DNA of 32,833 nt from positions 1 through 32,833 of the forward strand of contig JAGXIP010000148.1 in the NCBI GenBank assembly GCA_024635585.1, given 5' to 3'. This stretch comes from Saccharicrinis sp. (GTDB taxonomy: Bacteria > Bacteroidota > Bacteroidia > Bacteroidales > Marinilabiliaceae). Position numbers and translations under genes: made by a program. Positions 23,174-31,663 of this stretch are shown in pieces. Positions within the stretch are counted from its first letter, which is position 1. The number at the start of each line of letters is the position of its first letter. The notes beneath the pieces are model-generated. The model was not told where the DNA came from. It ran no database searches and saw only the letters and a list, made by a program, of their open reading frames with translations.

Positions 23174-24670
23174 TTATTTCCTATTTTTGGCTTCAATAGG
23201 GCTTCCTACCCTTGTCATGGCACAACGGAAACCTAAATCGTCGCGAGCTTCGCTCTCATCTAAATATCTACGGGCACCAGGGCTTAACCAGTAAGCTCTA
23301 TCTCTCCATGAACCACCTTTATACACTCTGGTTTTATCAGACACTAAGGAACCCATTTTGCCGGTATGTGCACCGTACATATCTTTGGTATTCGCATTTG
23401 TATCTAACCATTCACCACCATTGGTTATATTTGTTTCTTCATCACCATCCTTATAGTTACGATTGTCGGCAGTACGATAATTTTTACGATCCATAATATC
23501 TTTATCGTCCTCTAACCTATAGCGGATGCGTCCCAAGCTGTCTTTTTCCACAAGAAAACCTTCCTCATCAGTCACCTTAGTTTTAAAAACGTTACCTCTA
23601 TATGGACTGAATTCATCCACTTCATCAAAGGAAAGAGGGCGGTAAACATCGGCTACCCATTCGTTAACATTACCTGCCATACAGTACAAACCATAATCGT
23701 TGGGATAGTAGGAGTAAACATCTACTGTAATGTCACCCGCATCGTTTAGGTCACCTGCCATACCCATGTAGTCACCACTTCCTCTTACAAAGTTGGCCAT
23801 CATTTTACCTCTCTCGTTTTTATCCGCGTTCCGTGTTATGTGTCCATCCCAAGGATATATCCTACGGCTGGTCATACGCTCTTCTTGCGAATTACCAATT
23901 AAACCAAGGGCTGCATATTCCCATTCAGCTTCGGTGGGCAGGCGGTATCGTGGTAAAAGATAACCATCTTCCCAGCGCACACGTCTAGTGTCCTTGGTAG
24001 GATCCAGATCTTCCATAGGTTTTTTACCTGCAATACCATCGTATTGGCCATATAAGTATGCTTCGGTGTTAAAGTTATTTTCCATCTTTTGGTTAGGATC
24101 CATCTCTAACACGCCCATTTTAACCAATATTTTTTCGTTAACTCTATCAGTTCTCCACTGGCAAAAATCACTGGCCTGAAGCCAATTAACACCCACTACA
24201 GGGTATTTGCTATAAGCGGTATGCCTAAAGTAATTTTCTGTCATAGGCTCGTTATAAGCCAAAGCTCTGCGCCAAACCAAAGTATCAGGAAGTGCTTTCC
24301 TATATACTTCAGGATAATCAACAAATACTCTGTTTATCCAATGCAGATACTCACGGTAATCCACATTTTTCACCTCAGTTTCATCCATGTAAAAAGATGG
24401 AACAGTAACACGTCGTGGTATATTATTCCAATCGTGCATTACATCTTGCTCTACTCTACCCATGATAAAAGTACCCCCCTCAACAAACTTCAGTCCAGGT
24501 CCAAGTTCTTGTTCATATCCATCGTAAAATTCAAATCCCCCGTTATTGGGATCATTATACTCCCATCCGGTAACAGAAGAAACATTGCCAGAACCTCCCT
24601 TACCGCAGGAAGTTATCGCAACAAGCCCAAGAACAAGGGCAATGTTTAAAATTCTAATTTTAAGCTTCAT
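23174..24670 (-). CDS. gldJ: T9SS-associated gliding lipoprotein GldJ
   Basis: An outer-membrane-associated lipoprotein needed for type IX secretion and gliding in characterised Bacteroidetes. The 498-residue product has a lipoprotein signal peptide with lipobox ITSC (Cys22), a substrate for LspA. The mature part is a formylglycine-generating-enzyme/SUMF1-like fold. It begins with the GldJ-type SSVTGWEYNDPNNGGFEFY near residues 30-50. FVEGGTFIMG and FYMDETEV are conserved features, as are VVGVNWLQASDFCQWRTDRV, PRYRLPTEAEWEYAALG (about 242-258) and YKGGSWRDRAYWLSPGARR near the end. Catalytic function is not expected in GldJ/GldK proteins. Adjacency to porU, porV and murF distinguishes it from GldK. 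It is transcribed divergently from porU, with a putative -7 element at 24766-24773 and a terminator downstream. I rate family and role as solid by synteny and motif. Confidence 0.9.
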   Translation of the reverse strand: MKLKIRILNIALVLGLVAITSCGKGGSGNVSSVTGWEYNDPNNGGFEFYDGYEQELGPGLKFVEGGTFIMGRVEQDVMHDWNNIPRRVTVPSFYMDETEVKNVDYREYLHWINRVFVDYPEVYRKALPDTLVWRRALAYNEPMTENYFRHTAYSKYPVVGVNWLQASDFCQWRTDRVNEKILVKMGVLEMDPNQKMENNFNTEAYLYGQYDGIAGKKPMEDLDPTKDTRRVRWEDGYLLPRYRLPTEAEWEYAALGLIGNSQEERMTSRRIYPWDGHITRNADKNERGKMMANFVRGSGDYMGMAGDLNDAGDITVDVYSYYPNDYGLYCMAGNVNEWVADVYRPLSFDEVDEFSPYRGNVFKTKVTDEEGFLVEKDSLGRIRYRLEDDKDIMDRKNYRTADNRNYKDGDEETNITNGGEWLDTNANTKDMYGAHTGKMGSLVSDKTRVYKGGSWRDRAYWLSPGARRYLDESEARDDLGFRCAMTRVGSPIEAKNRK

Positions 24671-24765
24671 AGCGAAATATAATCTTTAAGTTATCTTAAT
24701 TCACAAAACAATTTTCATTGCTCTTTTATCACTTCGTTTTTACAAACAATTGTAGTCTTATACTG

Positions 24766-24773
24766 CAAAAATA
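24766..24773 (-). promoter_or_regulatory. Putative -7 element before gldJ
   Basis: The minus strand reads TATTTTTG, fitting TAnnTTTG, 95 bases before the gldJ ATG. The upstream TTTG partner is not evident, so this is a partial call. Confidence 0.35.
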
Positions 24774-24998
24774 GAAAAAGGTTATCATCCTCTAATTATT
24801 CTTTTCATTTTTTTATTCTATGGCTATATTTAATTCAACAAAAGTGAGGTATTTACCCTGTACAATCTCCTTAATTTAATATTAAACTACGTACCCTCAA
24901 TTATTATTGTGTGTCACAATTTAAATTGTGTAGGATATAATATTATACAGATATAAACGTTATATTTTATTAAATCGTGTATTGGATATACTTTTTTT

Positions 24999-25006
24999 TA
25001 CTTTTG
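24999..25006 (+). promoter_or_regulatory. Putative -7 element before porU
   Basis: TACTTTTG fits TAnnTTTG and lies 80 bases before the porU ATG. A TTG at 24982-24984 is 14 bases upstream, closer than the usual spacing, so the promoter match is partial. Confidence 0.4.
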
Positions 25007-25086
25007 TGGTTTAAATTAAAACAACTCGTGTGTACGAAACGTTTAAAGAATGATTATAGTATAAATGCAAAAAAACAAGGACTTTT

Positions 25087-28000
25087 ATGGATATTAGAAA
25101 GATTGGGTTGTGGGGATTTTTTTGTATAATTAGTATGGTTGCCAATAGCCAGACAAGTATAAAAGAAGATAAAACCGTTGAGTGGGCAGAACCTGCCATC
25201 GTAAATGAGCAAGGAAATACAATAACACTTCTTCAGTTTTCGGATATGGGCGACCTACATCCCGAAACGGATATACCTATGCTAAGCCAATCCATAAAAC
25301 TCCCCTATGGTATAAAGCCAGAAAATATTCAGGTATCTATTGAAAACCCTTTGTATGTATGGCCTACTCCACAAGAGCATGCTTATTTTAAAGACAAAGT
25401 AGAAAATCAACAACTGGATTATTCATTTTCCACATCGCAAAACGGCCAACAGTATTTTGTGGATTTATTATTAACCCCTTTAATTAAGCCCAAAGAAGCA
25501 CAGACCTTTAAAAAATTGGTTTCGTACAGTGTAGTTATTTCTTACAACCAAATTAAGGCTGCATCATTAAAAAGCTCTCAAAACACCTCATCGTATGCCG
25601 ATATCTCCGTGCTTAGCAAGGGTAAATGGGTAAAGGTGAGCGTGGCAAAATCGGGGATCCACAAAATAAGCTATGCCAAGCTTAAAGAATGGGGTGTTGC
25701 AAATCCTGCTAACGTTGGTGTATACGGTAATGGCGGTGCAATCCTACCTGCATCGAACGATGAATATAGACCCGACGACTTGGTTGAAAATGCAATTATG
25801 CACAGTAACAATGCTATATTTTTTTATGCCCAAGGCCCTGTTGTATGGAACTATGACTATTATAAAGAAATATTTAAACATGAAAAAAACCGCTTTAGCG
25901 ATTACTCCTATTATTTTATAACCGAAAAAGATGCCCCATCGCGAACAGTGGCTGCGTCCGATTTACAAACCGAAACGAACAATACGGAAGTAAATTATTT
26001 TAACGATTACGGCTATCACGAAGATGATGTTTTTAATTTGATACGTTCGGGCAATGTGTGGTATGGCGAAAAATTTGACTACTACGCCAAAAATGATTAC
26101 ACCTTTAGTTTTAGTTTCCCGAATGTAGTGATTGGTTCAGATGCAACAGTGTACGCAAAAGTTGCAGCCCGTTCGTCTTCTGCTACCACATTTGAACTAT
26201 CTGCCAACGGCACTGCTTTTACCAGTAACTATGTCAATAGTGTTGACATATCAAGTGGCACCAGTTTTTTTGCACAAGAAGGTTCCCTTTACGGTTCTTT
26301 TAAAAACAACGACAACAATGTTAATATAAACATCAACCATAAGCTCAAAGATAGTCAGACCTCTTCCATTGGCTATTTAGATTATTTATGCATAAATGTG
26401 GATAGAAATTTAACTTTCGTAAGCAATGAATTGGCATTTAGAAACTTAGATGCGGTTAGCAGTGATAACAAAGTGAAATATCTCCTTAGTAATGGCAGCA
26501 ACCTACATGTATGGGACGTTACCAATCCATTAGTACCGCTTAACATACAGACAAGCACACAGGGATCGTCTATTTACTTTAATTATTTGGCAAGCGAGCT
26601 AAAAGAATTTGTTGCATTTGACCCAGCGGGAACTTTTGCAAGTCCTGTTTTTGTTCAAAACGTAGCCAATCAAAATCTACATGCCAGCCCCTTCGTTGAT
26701 TATATTATTGTAAGTCACCCTGATTTTTTGTCCGAAGCAAAAAGGTTAGGCGAAATACATAAGGGCTATAACGGAATGAGTTATATTGTGGTAAGCACCA
26801 AAGAAATTTATAATGAATTTTCATCGGGTAAAACAGATGTTACAGCCATACGTAGTTTTGTGCGGATGCTTTACGATAAGGCAGGGACAGACCAAAGCAA
26901 AAAGCCAAAAAACTTGCTGCTATTTGGCGATGGTTCCTACGATAACCGACCGGGGATTGCTGGAAACTCCAACAAAATACCTACCTACCAATCGGATAAT
27001 TCGTTACATATAACGCAATCATATGTATCCGACGATTATATGGGATTGTTAGATCCCAGCGAAGGAGCCAATATCCCTTCCAATAAAGTGGATGTAGGAA
27101 TAGGACGGTTTCCGGTGAATACTTTGGAGGAGGCCAAGAATGCAGTGGATAAAACATACAAGTACTATTACGAACAAAGTAACGACCAATGGAAAAATAA
27201 CCTGACCTTTGTGGGCGATGATGGCGATAACAATATTCACATGAGAGATGCCAACAGCCTTACAACCGATCTTGAAACTACCCATCCCGAGTACAACATA
27301 TCAAAATTGTATTTTGATGCTTACGAAAAAATAACCTCCACATCGGGTCACAGCATACCTGGTATTGAGCAAGATATATACAATGCTATTAATAGTGGAA
27401 ATCTAATTTTTAATTATACCGGGCATGGAGGAGAAAGTTTATTAGGCCATGAAAAGGTGATAACCAAATCGCATATTGCTACTTGGAACAACATTGATAA
27501 ACTGGCTCTTTTTGTTACCGCCACTTGCGAGTTTAGTCGTTTTGATGATAAAAGTATGATTACGGCTGGCGAGGAGGTATTTTTAAACCCTCTGGGAGGA
27601 GCAATTGCACTTTTCTCCACAACGCGAATTGTGTATTCAAGTTTGAACCATCAGCTCAATTCGAGTTTTTACAACTTTGTATTTGAAAGAGATACCAATG
27701 GCGATCCTTTTACTTTAGGGCAAATCATGATGCATACTAAAAACAATTTATCATCCACCGTAAACAAGTTAAACTTTTCACTTCTGGGCGATCCAGCCAT
27801 CCGCTTGATATACCCCAAAGCAAAAGTAACTACCCTCAAGGTAAACGAGGATGATGTGATGATGAAAGTTGACGGCAAAGATGTATCTGCACCCATCGAC
27901 AGCCTTAAAGCACTGAGCAAAATAGAAATTAGAGGGCAAATTACAGATGGTTTAGATCAAGTGAAAACTGATTTTAATGGTCGCGTGGTAGTGTTGGTTT

Positions 28001-28932
28001 ACGATAAGCAGAGCCGTTTGACCACACGGGGTAACGATGGCGCTACTCCCTTTAATTTTAACACCTTCGACAATATTATTTTTAAAGGCTCTGCAAGCGT
28101 AAGCAACGGAGTTTTTAAAACTGAATTTATTATACCTAAAGATATTCGATACAATTTCGATAACGGAAAAATAAGCTATTATGCCTATTCAGATGAAAAC
28201 CCACAGGAGGCCTTTGGCGCTTTTTCAGACATAATTATTGGCGGTATCGATAACAACGCAGGAGAGGACAATACCGGACCCGAAATAGGTTTGTGGCTCA
28301 ACAACAAAAAATTTACCAATGGAAGTAAGGTTGGCTCTCGCCCTATTTTACTAGTGGATATATCCGACCTGTCAGGCATCAATACTACTGGCAATGGAAT
28401 TGGGCATGACCTTACCGCTGTTATCGACGATAAAACATCGAATCCAATTGTATTGAACAATGATTTTCTGGCCTCCATCAATAGTTATCAAGAAGGAACT
28501 GTGAAGCGACAATTACCCAATTTAGAAGTTGGAAACCATACACTTACTTTAAAAGCATGGGATACACATAACAATTCGTCAACAAAAATCATTAATTTTG
28601 AAGTCTCAGAGGGTGGAGGTATATCAATTTCAGATGCCAAGGTGTTTCCTAATCCAGTTGCTTCAGGACTGACTTCGTATATCTCCTTTGAACACGACGA
28701 TCCTAATTCGAGACTGGACATTCAATTGTTGATTTATAACACGAGCGGACAACTAGTCTCGCAGCAAAACAGTGCAGTAGTTTCGCTTATTAACACTATT
28801 CCTCCCATTGAGTTAAAGGCACAAACCACCGGAGGCCAAGCCCTTAACCCCGGTATTTATCTTTACAAACTAATCATTAGCTCGCAAAGCGGCCGTAAAG
28901 GAGATTTTTCAGGTAAAATAATGGTGATTTGA
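25087..28932 (+). CDS. porU: Type IX secretion sortase PorU
   Basis: The cell-surface cysteine peptidase that cleaves the carboxy-terminal sorting domain from T9SS cargo and attaches cargo to lipopolysaccharide. The 1281-residue product has a signal peptide (about 1-21, ending ANS|Q). The gingipain-like C25 domain (about 560-890) includes LLLFGDGSYDNRP and VGIGRFPVNTLEEA, and the catalytic dyad His780 (in NYTGHGGESL) and Cys814 (in VTATCEFSRFDD). A region of beta domains follows. The carboxy end (about 1180-1281), starting VFPNPVASG, is itself a type A T9SS sorting domain, as known for PorU. Unlike gingipains it lacks propeptide-type repeats that I can see. porV follows directly, 84 bases downstream, with its own promoter. 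The order porU-porV-ispF matches that of Porphyromonas gingivalis. Confidence 0.95.
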   Translation: MDIRKIGLWGFFCIISMVANSQTSIKEDKTVEWAEPAIVNEQGNTITLLQFSDMGDLHPETDIPMLSQSIKLPYGIKPENIQVSIENPLYVWPTPQEHAYFKDKVENQQLDYSFSTSQNGQQYFVDLLLTPLIKPKEAQTFKKLVSYSVVISYNQIKAASLKSSQNTSSYADISVLSKGKWVKVSVAKSGIHKISYAKLKEWGVANPANVGVYGNGGAILPASNDEYRPDDLVENAIMHSNNAIFFYAQGPVVWNYDYYKEIFKHEKNRFSDYSYYFITEKDAPSRTVAASDLQTETNNTEVNYFNDYGYHEDDVFNLIRSGNVWYGEKFDYYAKNDYTFSFSFPNVVIGSDATVYAKVAARSSSATTFELSANGTAFTSNYVNSVDISSGTSFFAQEGSLYGSFKNNDNNVNININHKLKDSQTSSIGYLDYLCINVDRNLTFVSNELAFRNLDAVSSDNKVKYLLSNGSNLHVWDVTNPLVPLNIQTSTQGSSIYFNYLASELKEFVAFDPAGTFASPVFVQNVANQNLHASPFVDYIIVSHPDFLSEAKRLGEIHKGYNGMSYIVVSTKEIYNEFSSGKTDVTAIRSFVRMLYDKAGTDQSKKPKNLLLFGDGSYDNRPGIAGNSNKIPTYQSDNSLHITQSYVSDDYMGLLDPSEGANIPSNKVDVGIGRFPVNTLEEAKNAVDKTYKYYYEQSNDQWKNNLTFVGDDGDNNIHMRDANSLTTDLETTHPEYNISKLYFDAYEKITSTSGHSIPGIEQDIYNAINSGNLIFNYTGHGGESLLGHEKVITKSHIATWNNIDKLALFVTATCEFSRFDDKSMITAGEEVFLNPLGGAIALFSTTRIVYSSLNHQLNSSFYNFVFERDTNGDPFTLGQIMMHTKNNLSSTVNKLNFSLLGDPAIRLIYPKAKVTTLKVNEDDVMMKVDGKDVSAPIDSLKALSKIEIRGQITDGLDQVKTDFNGRVVVLVYDKQSRLTTRGNDGATPFNFNTFDNIIFKGSASVSNGVFKTEFIIPKDIRYNFDNGKISYYAYSDENPQEAFGAFSDIIIGGIDNNAGEDNTGPEIGLWLNNKKFTNGSKVGSRPILLVDISDLSGINTTGNGIGHDLTAVIDDKTSNPIVLNNDFLASINSYQEGTVKRQLPNLEVGNHTLTLKAWDTHNNSSTKIINFEVSEGGGISISDAKVFPNPVASGLTSYISFEHDDPNSRLDIQLLIYNTSGQLVSQQNSAVVSLINTIPPIELKAQTTGGQALNPGIYLYKLIISSQSGRKGDFSGKIMVI

Positions 28933-28948
28933 TAATAATTTTTAAAAT

Positions 28949-28978
28949 TTTGAGTTTACAATTGTAGTCTTAAATTTG
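28949..28978 (+). promoter_or_regulatory. Promoter of porV
   Basis: TTTG (28949-28952) is followed after 18 bases by TAAATTTG (28971-28978), a full match to the Bacteroidetes consensus TTTG / TAnnTTTG, 38 bases before the porV ATG. It implies porV can be transcribed apart from porU. The spacer overlaps the 15-base sequence shared with the gldJ side of the gldJ-porU gap. Confidence 0.65.
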
Positions 28979-29016
28979 TACCGCACATACGAACATATAA
29001 AAAACGAACATAAACT

Positions 29017-30144
29017 ATGCAAAACATTTTTTTAAAAACAGGGATAATCCTTTTATTGGTAATTGTTTCATCTGTACATATAAAAAGTCAAAATACAGTC
29101 AAAATAAAAGAGGCTTTCCCCCGGACAGCAGCTCCCTTTTTAACCATCTCACCGGAATCTCGAGGCGGCGCCATGGGCGATGCAGGGGTGGCCACAGCAC
29201 CTGACATCAATTCACAGCACTGGAACTCAAGTAAATATGCATTTTTGGATCAAGATATGGGCGTGTCTGTTTCATTTACCCCTTGGCTCCGCGATTTAGT
29301 TGATGACATCAACTTGTACTATCTAACTTTTTTTAGGCGTATAGACAAAATGCAAACAGTTAGTGCTTCCTTACGGTACTTCTCATTGGGCTCCATCACC
29401 TTCACTGACGCTGCAGGCGAGCCTCTGTCAAGCGGTAAACCCAATGAGTTTGCATTAGATGCCGCCTATTCATTAAAACTTTCCGACAACATTTCGGGTT
29501 CTGTTGCTTTTAGATATATTAGATCTGATATCTTCAATGGATCATATACAGATGGAGCGGAACCTGGCAGTGCCTTTGCAGCCGACCTTAACTTCTTCTA
29601 TCTTCAACAGGTAAAATGGGGAGGTAGAAATGGTGATGTTTCTGCTGGTATCAACTTCTCTAACATTGGTTCAAAAATATCCTGCGACGGAGGAGCGAAT
29701 CAGGAGTTCCTGCCCGCTAACCTGCGATTAGGAGGAGCCTATTCCACCGAAATTGACCGTTACAACAAAGTAGGATTCACCTTGGATATAAACCGCTACA
29801 TGGTAACGAAGGGTGGTCTTGACGAAGATGGTCTTGTGGTAGATAAAAGCGACCTTTCGGCACCAGCCTCATTTTTTCAGAGCTTTGGCGATTTTGAAGT
29901 AGAAGATTTAAGGATTTCGGTGGGAGGAGAGTATTGGTACGACAACCAATTTGCCATTAGAGCAGGATATTACCATGAAGATGAGACAATTGGAAACCGT
30001 AAATTTGCTACTGCCGGTGTCGGCCTTAAATTTAACATGTTTACCATTGATGCTTCGTACATCATTGCCATAGCACAAAGCAACCCGCTGGCTAATACCA
30101 TCCGCTTTTCGTTAGGTTTTGATTTGGATAAGATGGGAAGGTAA
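29017..30144 (+). CDS. porV: Type IX secretion outer-membrane protein PorV (LptO)
   Basis: An outer-membrane beta-barrel shuttle that takes T9SS cargo from the translocon to the PorU attachment complex. The 375-residue product has a signal peptide (about 1-25, ending IKS|Q). The conserved amino-terminal segment APFLTISPESRGGAMGDAGV (about 38-57) and GDAGVATAPDINSQHWNSSK are FadL-type features of PorV. Alternating hydrophobic strands follow through to the carboxy end. The length is close to that of the P. gingivalis protein. PorV and PorU act together, and ispF follows downstream as in P. gingivalis. It has its own promoter (28949-28978) and ends before a terminator at 30270-30297. PorP-like and PorV proteins can look alike, but synteny strongly favours PorV. 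Confidence 0.94.
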   Translation: MQNIFLKTGIILLLVIVSSVHIKSQNTVKIKEAFPRTAAPFLTISPESRGGAMGDAGVATAPDINSQHWNSSKYAFLDQDMGVSVSFTPWLRDLVDDINLYYLTFFRRIDKMQTVSASLRYFSLGSITFTDAAGEPLSSGKPNEFALDAAYSLKLSDNISGSVAFRYIRSDIFNGSYTDGAEPGSAFAADLNFFYLQQVKWGGRNGDVSAGINFSNIGSKISCDGGANQEFLPANLRLGGAYSTEIDRYNKVGFTLDINRYMVTKGGLDEDGLVVDKSDLSAPASFFQSFGDFEVEDLRISVGGEYWYDNQFAIRAGYYHEDETIGNRKFATAGVGLKFNMFTIDASYIIAIAQSNPLANTIRFSLGFDLDKMGR

Positions 30145-30269
30145 TTCTTCGGAGTTCAAAGTACGAAGTTGAAAGTTAAAACTATCATAATATAACCTGT
30201 TGCGAACTTTTTCAGGAGGCAGGGTATTAAGATTGTTTGCATTCGCGATAAGCTATTAACAACATTATA

Positions 30270-30297
30270 ATCCCGGACAGACTGTTCGGGATTTTTT
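30270..30297 (+). terminator. Rho-independent terminator after porV
   Basis: The ATCCCGGACA and TGTTCGGGAT halves pair as a ten-base stem with one G-T pair and a short loop, followed directly by TTTTTT (to 30297). It is 126 bases past the porV stop and ends the porU-porV transcription region. Confidence 0.8.
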
Positions 30298-30428
30298 GCA
30301 TATTTTTGTTGGATATTACCATTATGATTTGTGCCAAAGACCTTTGCTTTTTTTGTGTTCTCTGCGATATGACTTTTTTTATCAAGTAAACAATCAAAGC
30401 TCAAGGTTCTGAATACCCCATACTTAAG

Positions 30429-30462
30429 ATCTTGATACTTTGTACTTGATTCTTGATTCTTT
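30429..30462 (+). repeat. Degenerate TTGATACT-type repeats just before the ispF start
   Basis: The stretch is four or so imperfect copies of a CTTGATACTT/CTTGATTC-like word, lying about 20 bases before the ispF ATG and followed by AATTTTAAAA. The same kind of block, in the same orientation relative to its gene, precedes wecC (3871-3901). The role is unknown. Confidence 0.6.
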
Positions 30463-30481
30463 GTGCTAATTTTAAAAAAAA

Positions 30482-30967
30482 ATGAAAATAAAAGTAGGAT
30501 TTGGATACGATGTGCATAAATTGGGCGAGGGAGAAGAATTGTGGATTGGTGGCATGCACGTGCCCCACTTTAAAGGCTCCATTGGACATTCGGACGGCGA
30601 TGTATTGATCCATGCCATATGCGATGCATTGCTGGGCGCAGCCAACCTACGCGATATAGGCTTTCACTTCCCTGATACCTCGGATGATTTTAAAGGTATC
30701 GACAGTAAAATATTGTTGCGCAGAACGGTAACACTAATCAAAGATAAAGGCTTTGAAATTAGCAATATAGACAGCACCGTTTGCCTCGAAAAACCCAAAC
30801 TAAAGGATTTAATACCAGAAATGCAGGCTGTACTGGCCAAGGTAATGGAAATAGATACCGAGGATATTGCCATTAAAGCTACCACTAGTGAAAAGTTAGG
30901 TTTTGTGGGCACGCAGGACGGGGTAACTGCCTATGCAAGTGTTTTAATACAAAAACAAAGTAAATAA
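30482..30967 (+). CDS. ispF: 2-C-methyl-D-erythritol 2,4-cyclodiphosphate synthase
   Basis: A cytoplasmic trimeric enzyme of the non-mevalonate isoprenoid pathway, which forms the cyclodiphosphate from CDP-methylerythritol 2-phosphate. The 161-residue product is of normal length. Metal ligands are visible in GYDVHKLGEGEELWIGG (residues 8-24; Asp10 and His12) and at the His in GHSDGDVLIHAICDALLGA (about 37-55). The carboxy end keeps the ATTSEKLGFVGTQDGV block that contacts the substrate cytidine. The start ATG is directly preceded by an A-run and by the TTGATACT-type repeats. It ends 38 bases before the CoA-binding-protein ATG. Neighbouring isoprenoid genes are not present in the window, and the pairing with porV is syntenic, not functional. 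Confidence 0.96.
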   Translation: MKIKVGFGYDVHKLGEGEELWIGGMHVPHFKGSIGHSDGDVLIHAICDALLGAANLRDIGFHFPDTSDDFKGIDSKILLRRTVTLIKDKGFEISNIDSTVCLEKPKLKDLIPEMQAVLAKVMEIDTEDIAIKATTSEKLGFVGTQDGVTAYASVLIQKQSK

Positions 30968-31005
30968 GCTGTATATTTGTATTGGTAAATTTAATACCTT
31001 TTTTT

Positions 31006-31365
31006 ATGAAGAAGACTTTAGTTATTGGTGCCAGCGAAAACCCCGAGAGGTATTCGTACAAGGCTATTAAAATGTTAAATGAACACCATCATCCCATATT
31101 AGCCTTGGGTACGCGAACAGGTGAAGTGGATGGAATTAAAATACAGAAGGAAATAGACAAAAATGAAGAAGTGCATACCATAACTATGTACGTAGGGCCA
31201 AAGAATCAGCCCGCTTATTTTGAACTCATAACACAACTAAAACCCCAACGTCTCCTTTTAAATCCAGGAACAGAAAATCCAGAGATGGAAAAACTGGCCA
31301 AAGAAAACAATATTGAAGTGATTCATGGTTGTACATTGGTGATGCTAAGTACTGGTCAGTATTAA
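31006..31365 (+). CDS. CoA-binding-domain protein (YccU-like)
   Basis: A small protein (119 residues) made of a single Rossmann-type CoA-binding fold. I use the ATG at 31006 (MKKTLVIGASENPERYSYKA), whereas an upstream TTG would add eight residues of no likely meaning. The nucleotide-binding VIGASENPERYSYKAI and the later PQRLLLNPGTENPEMEKLAKE, with VIHGCTLVMLSTGQY at the end, match the small CoA_binding_2 family, related to the amino-terminal part of succinyl-CoA synthetase alpha. Biochemical role is unknown. It lies 38 bases after ispF on the same strand, likely in the same transcript, and is followed by a strong hairpin at 31365-31406, which presumably ends the unit. Confidence 0.85.
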   Translation: MKKTLVIGASENPERYSYKAIKMLNEHHHPILALGTRTGEVDGIKIQKEIDKNEEVHTITMYVGPKNQPAYFELITQLKPQRLLLNPGTENPEMEKLAKENNIEVIHGCTLVMLSTGQY

Positions 31366-31406
31366 TCTTTATTTTAGCTATCTTTTCCGATAGCTAAAAT
31401 AAAGAT
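31365..31406 (+). terminator. Long perfect hairpin after the CoA-binding gene
   Basis: ATCTTTATTTTAGCTATC and its exact complement GATAGCTAAAATAAAGAT form an 18-base-pair stem with a six-base loop, beginning at the stop codon of the CoA-binding gene. There is no pronounced T-run after it, so it may act as a terminator, an RNA-stabilising structure, or both. A small CCCGC-AAAA-GCGGG hairpin follows at 31412-31425. Confidence 0.6.
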
Positions 31407-31617
31407 ATAACCCGCAAAAGCGGGATGGAATTAAAGGCATTTAGGACAGCTGTGAAAGTAAATCAACCGTAGCAGAGATTAAACAAAATTAGGGTTCATT
31501 ATAAAAATACTGCAAACTAATAACCTAACAATCTTCCTGTTGAAATTAAATCATTTTAAAGCAACGGGATGTCACTTCGTTCTAATTGATCTAACGACCT
31601 AGCTACCTATTGATCCC

Positions 31618-31637
31618 AGGCTGCCGGCTGGCAGGTA
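31618..31637. repeat. GC-rich repeat inside a broken TAACGACCTA repeat
   Basis: The GC-rich block, containing GGCTGCCGGCTGGCAGG, interrupts two copies of TAACGACCTA (one near 31594, one near 31638), about 30 bases before the thioredoxin-like gene. It shares GCTGCCGG with the block at 20591-20622. The nested arrangement suggests one repeat inserted into another. Confidence 0.45.
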
Positions 31638-31663
31638 ACGACCTATTTTAACTTTTTACAACT

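Larger units (their letters stand above)
24671..25086. other. 416-base divergent control region between gldJ and porU
   Basis: No gene is visible here. It is very AT-rich. The gldJ side has TATTTTTG (24773-24766, minus strand); the porU side has TACTTTTG (24999-25006). The stretch 24746-24760 (ACAATTGTAGTCTTA) is repeated exactly at 28958-28972 in the porV promoter region. No SD or riboswitch structure is evident. Confidence 0.55.
30145..30481. other. 337-base gap between porV and ispF
   Basis: No gene is seen here. The gap holds heptamer-like words (AAAGTACGAAGTTGAAAGTT near 30160-30179), a strong terminator (30270-30297) and the TTGATACT-type leader repeat before ispF (30429-30462). The remainder is AT-rich with no recognised signal. 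The ispF promoter is not clear. Confidence 0.5.

Noticed and set aside
24221-24649. 142-codon open frame on the plus strand
   Set aside because: Antisense to gldJ; sequence is low in charge diversity and matches no family I know.
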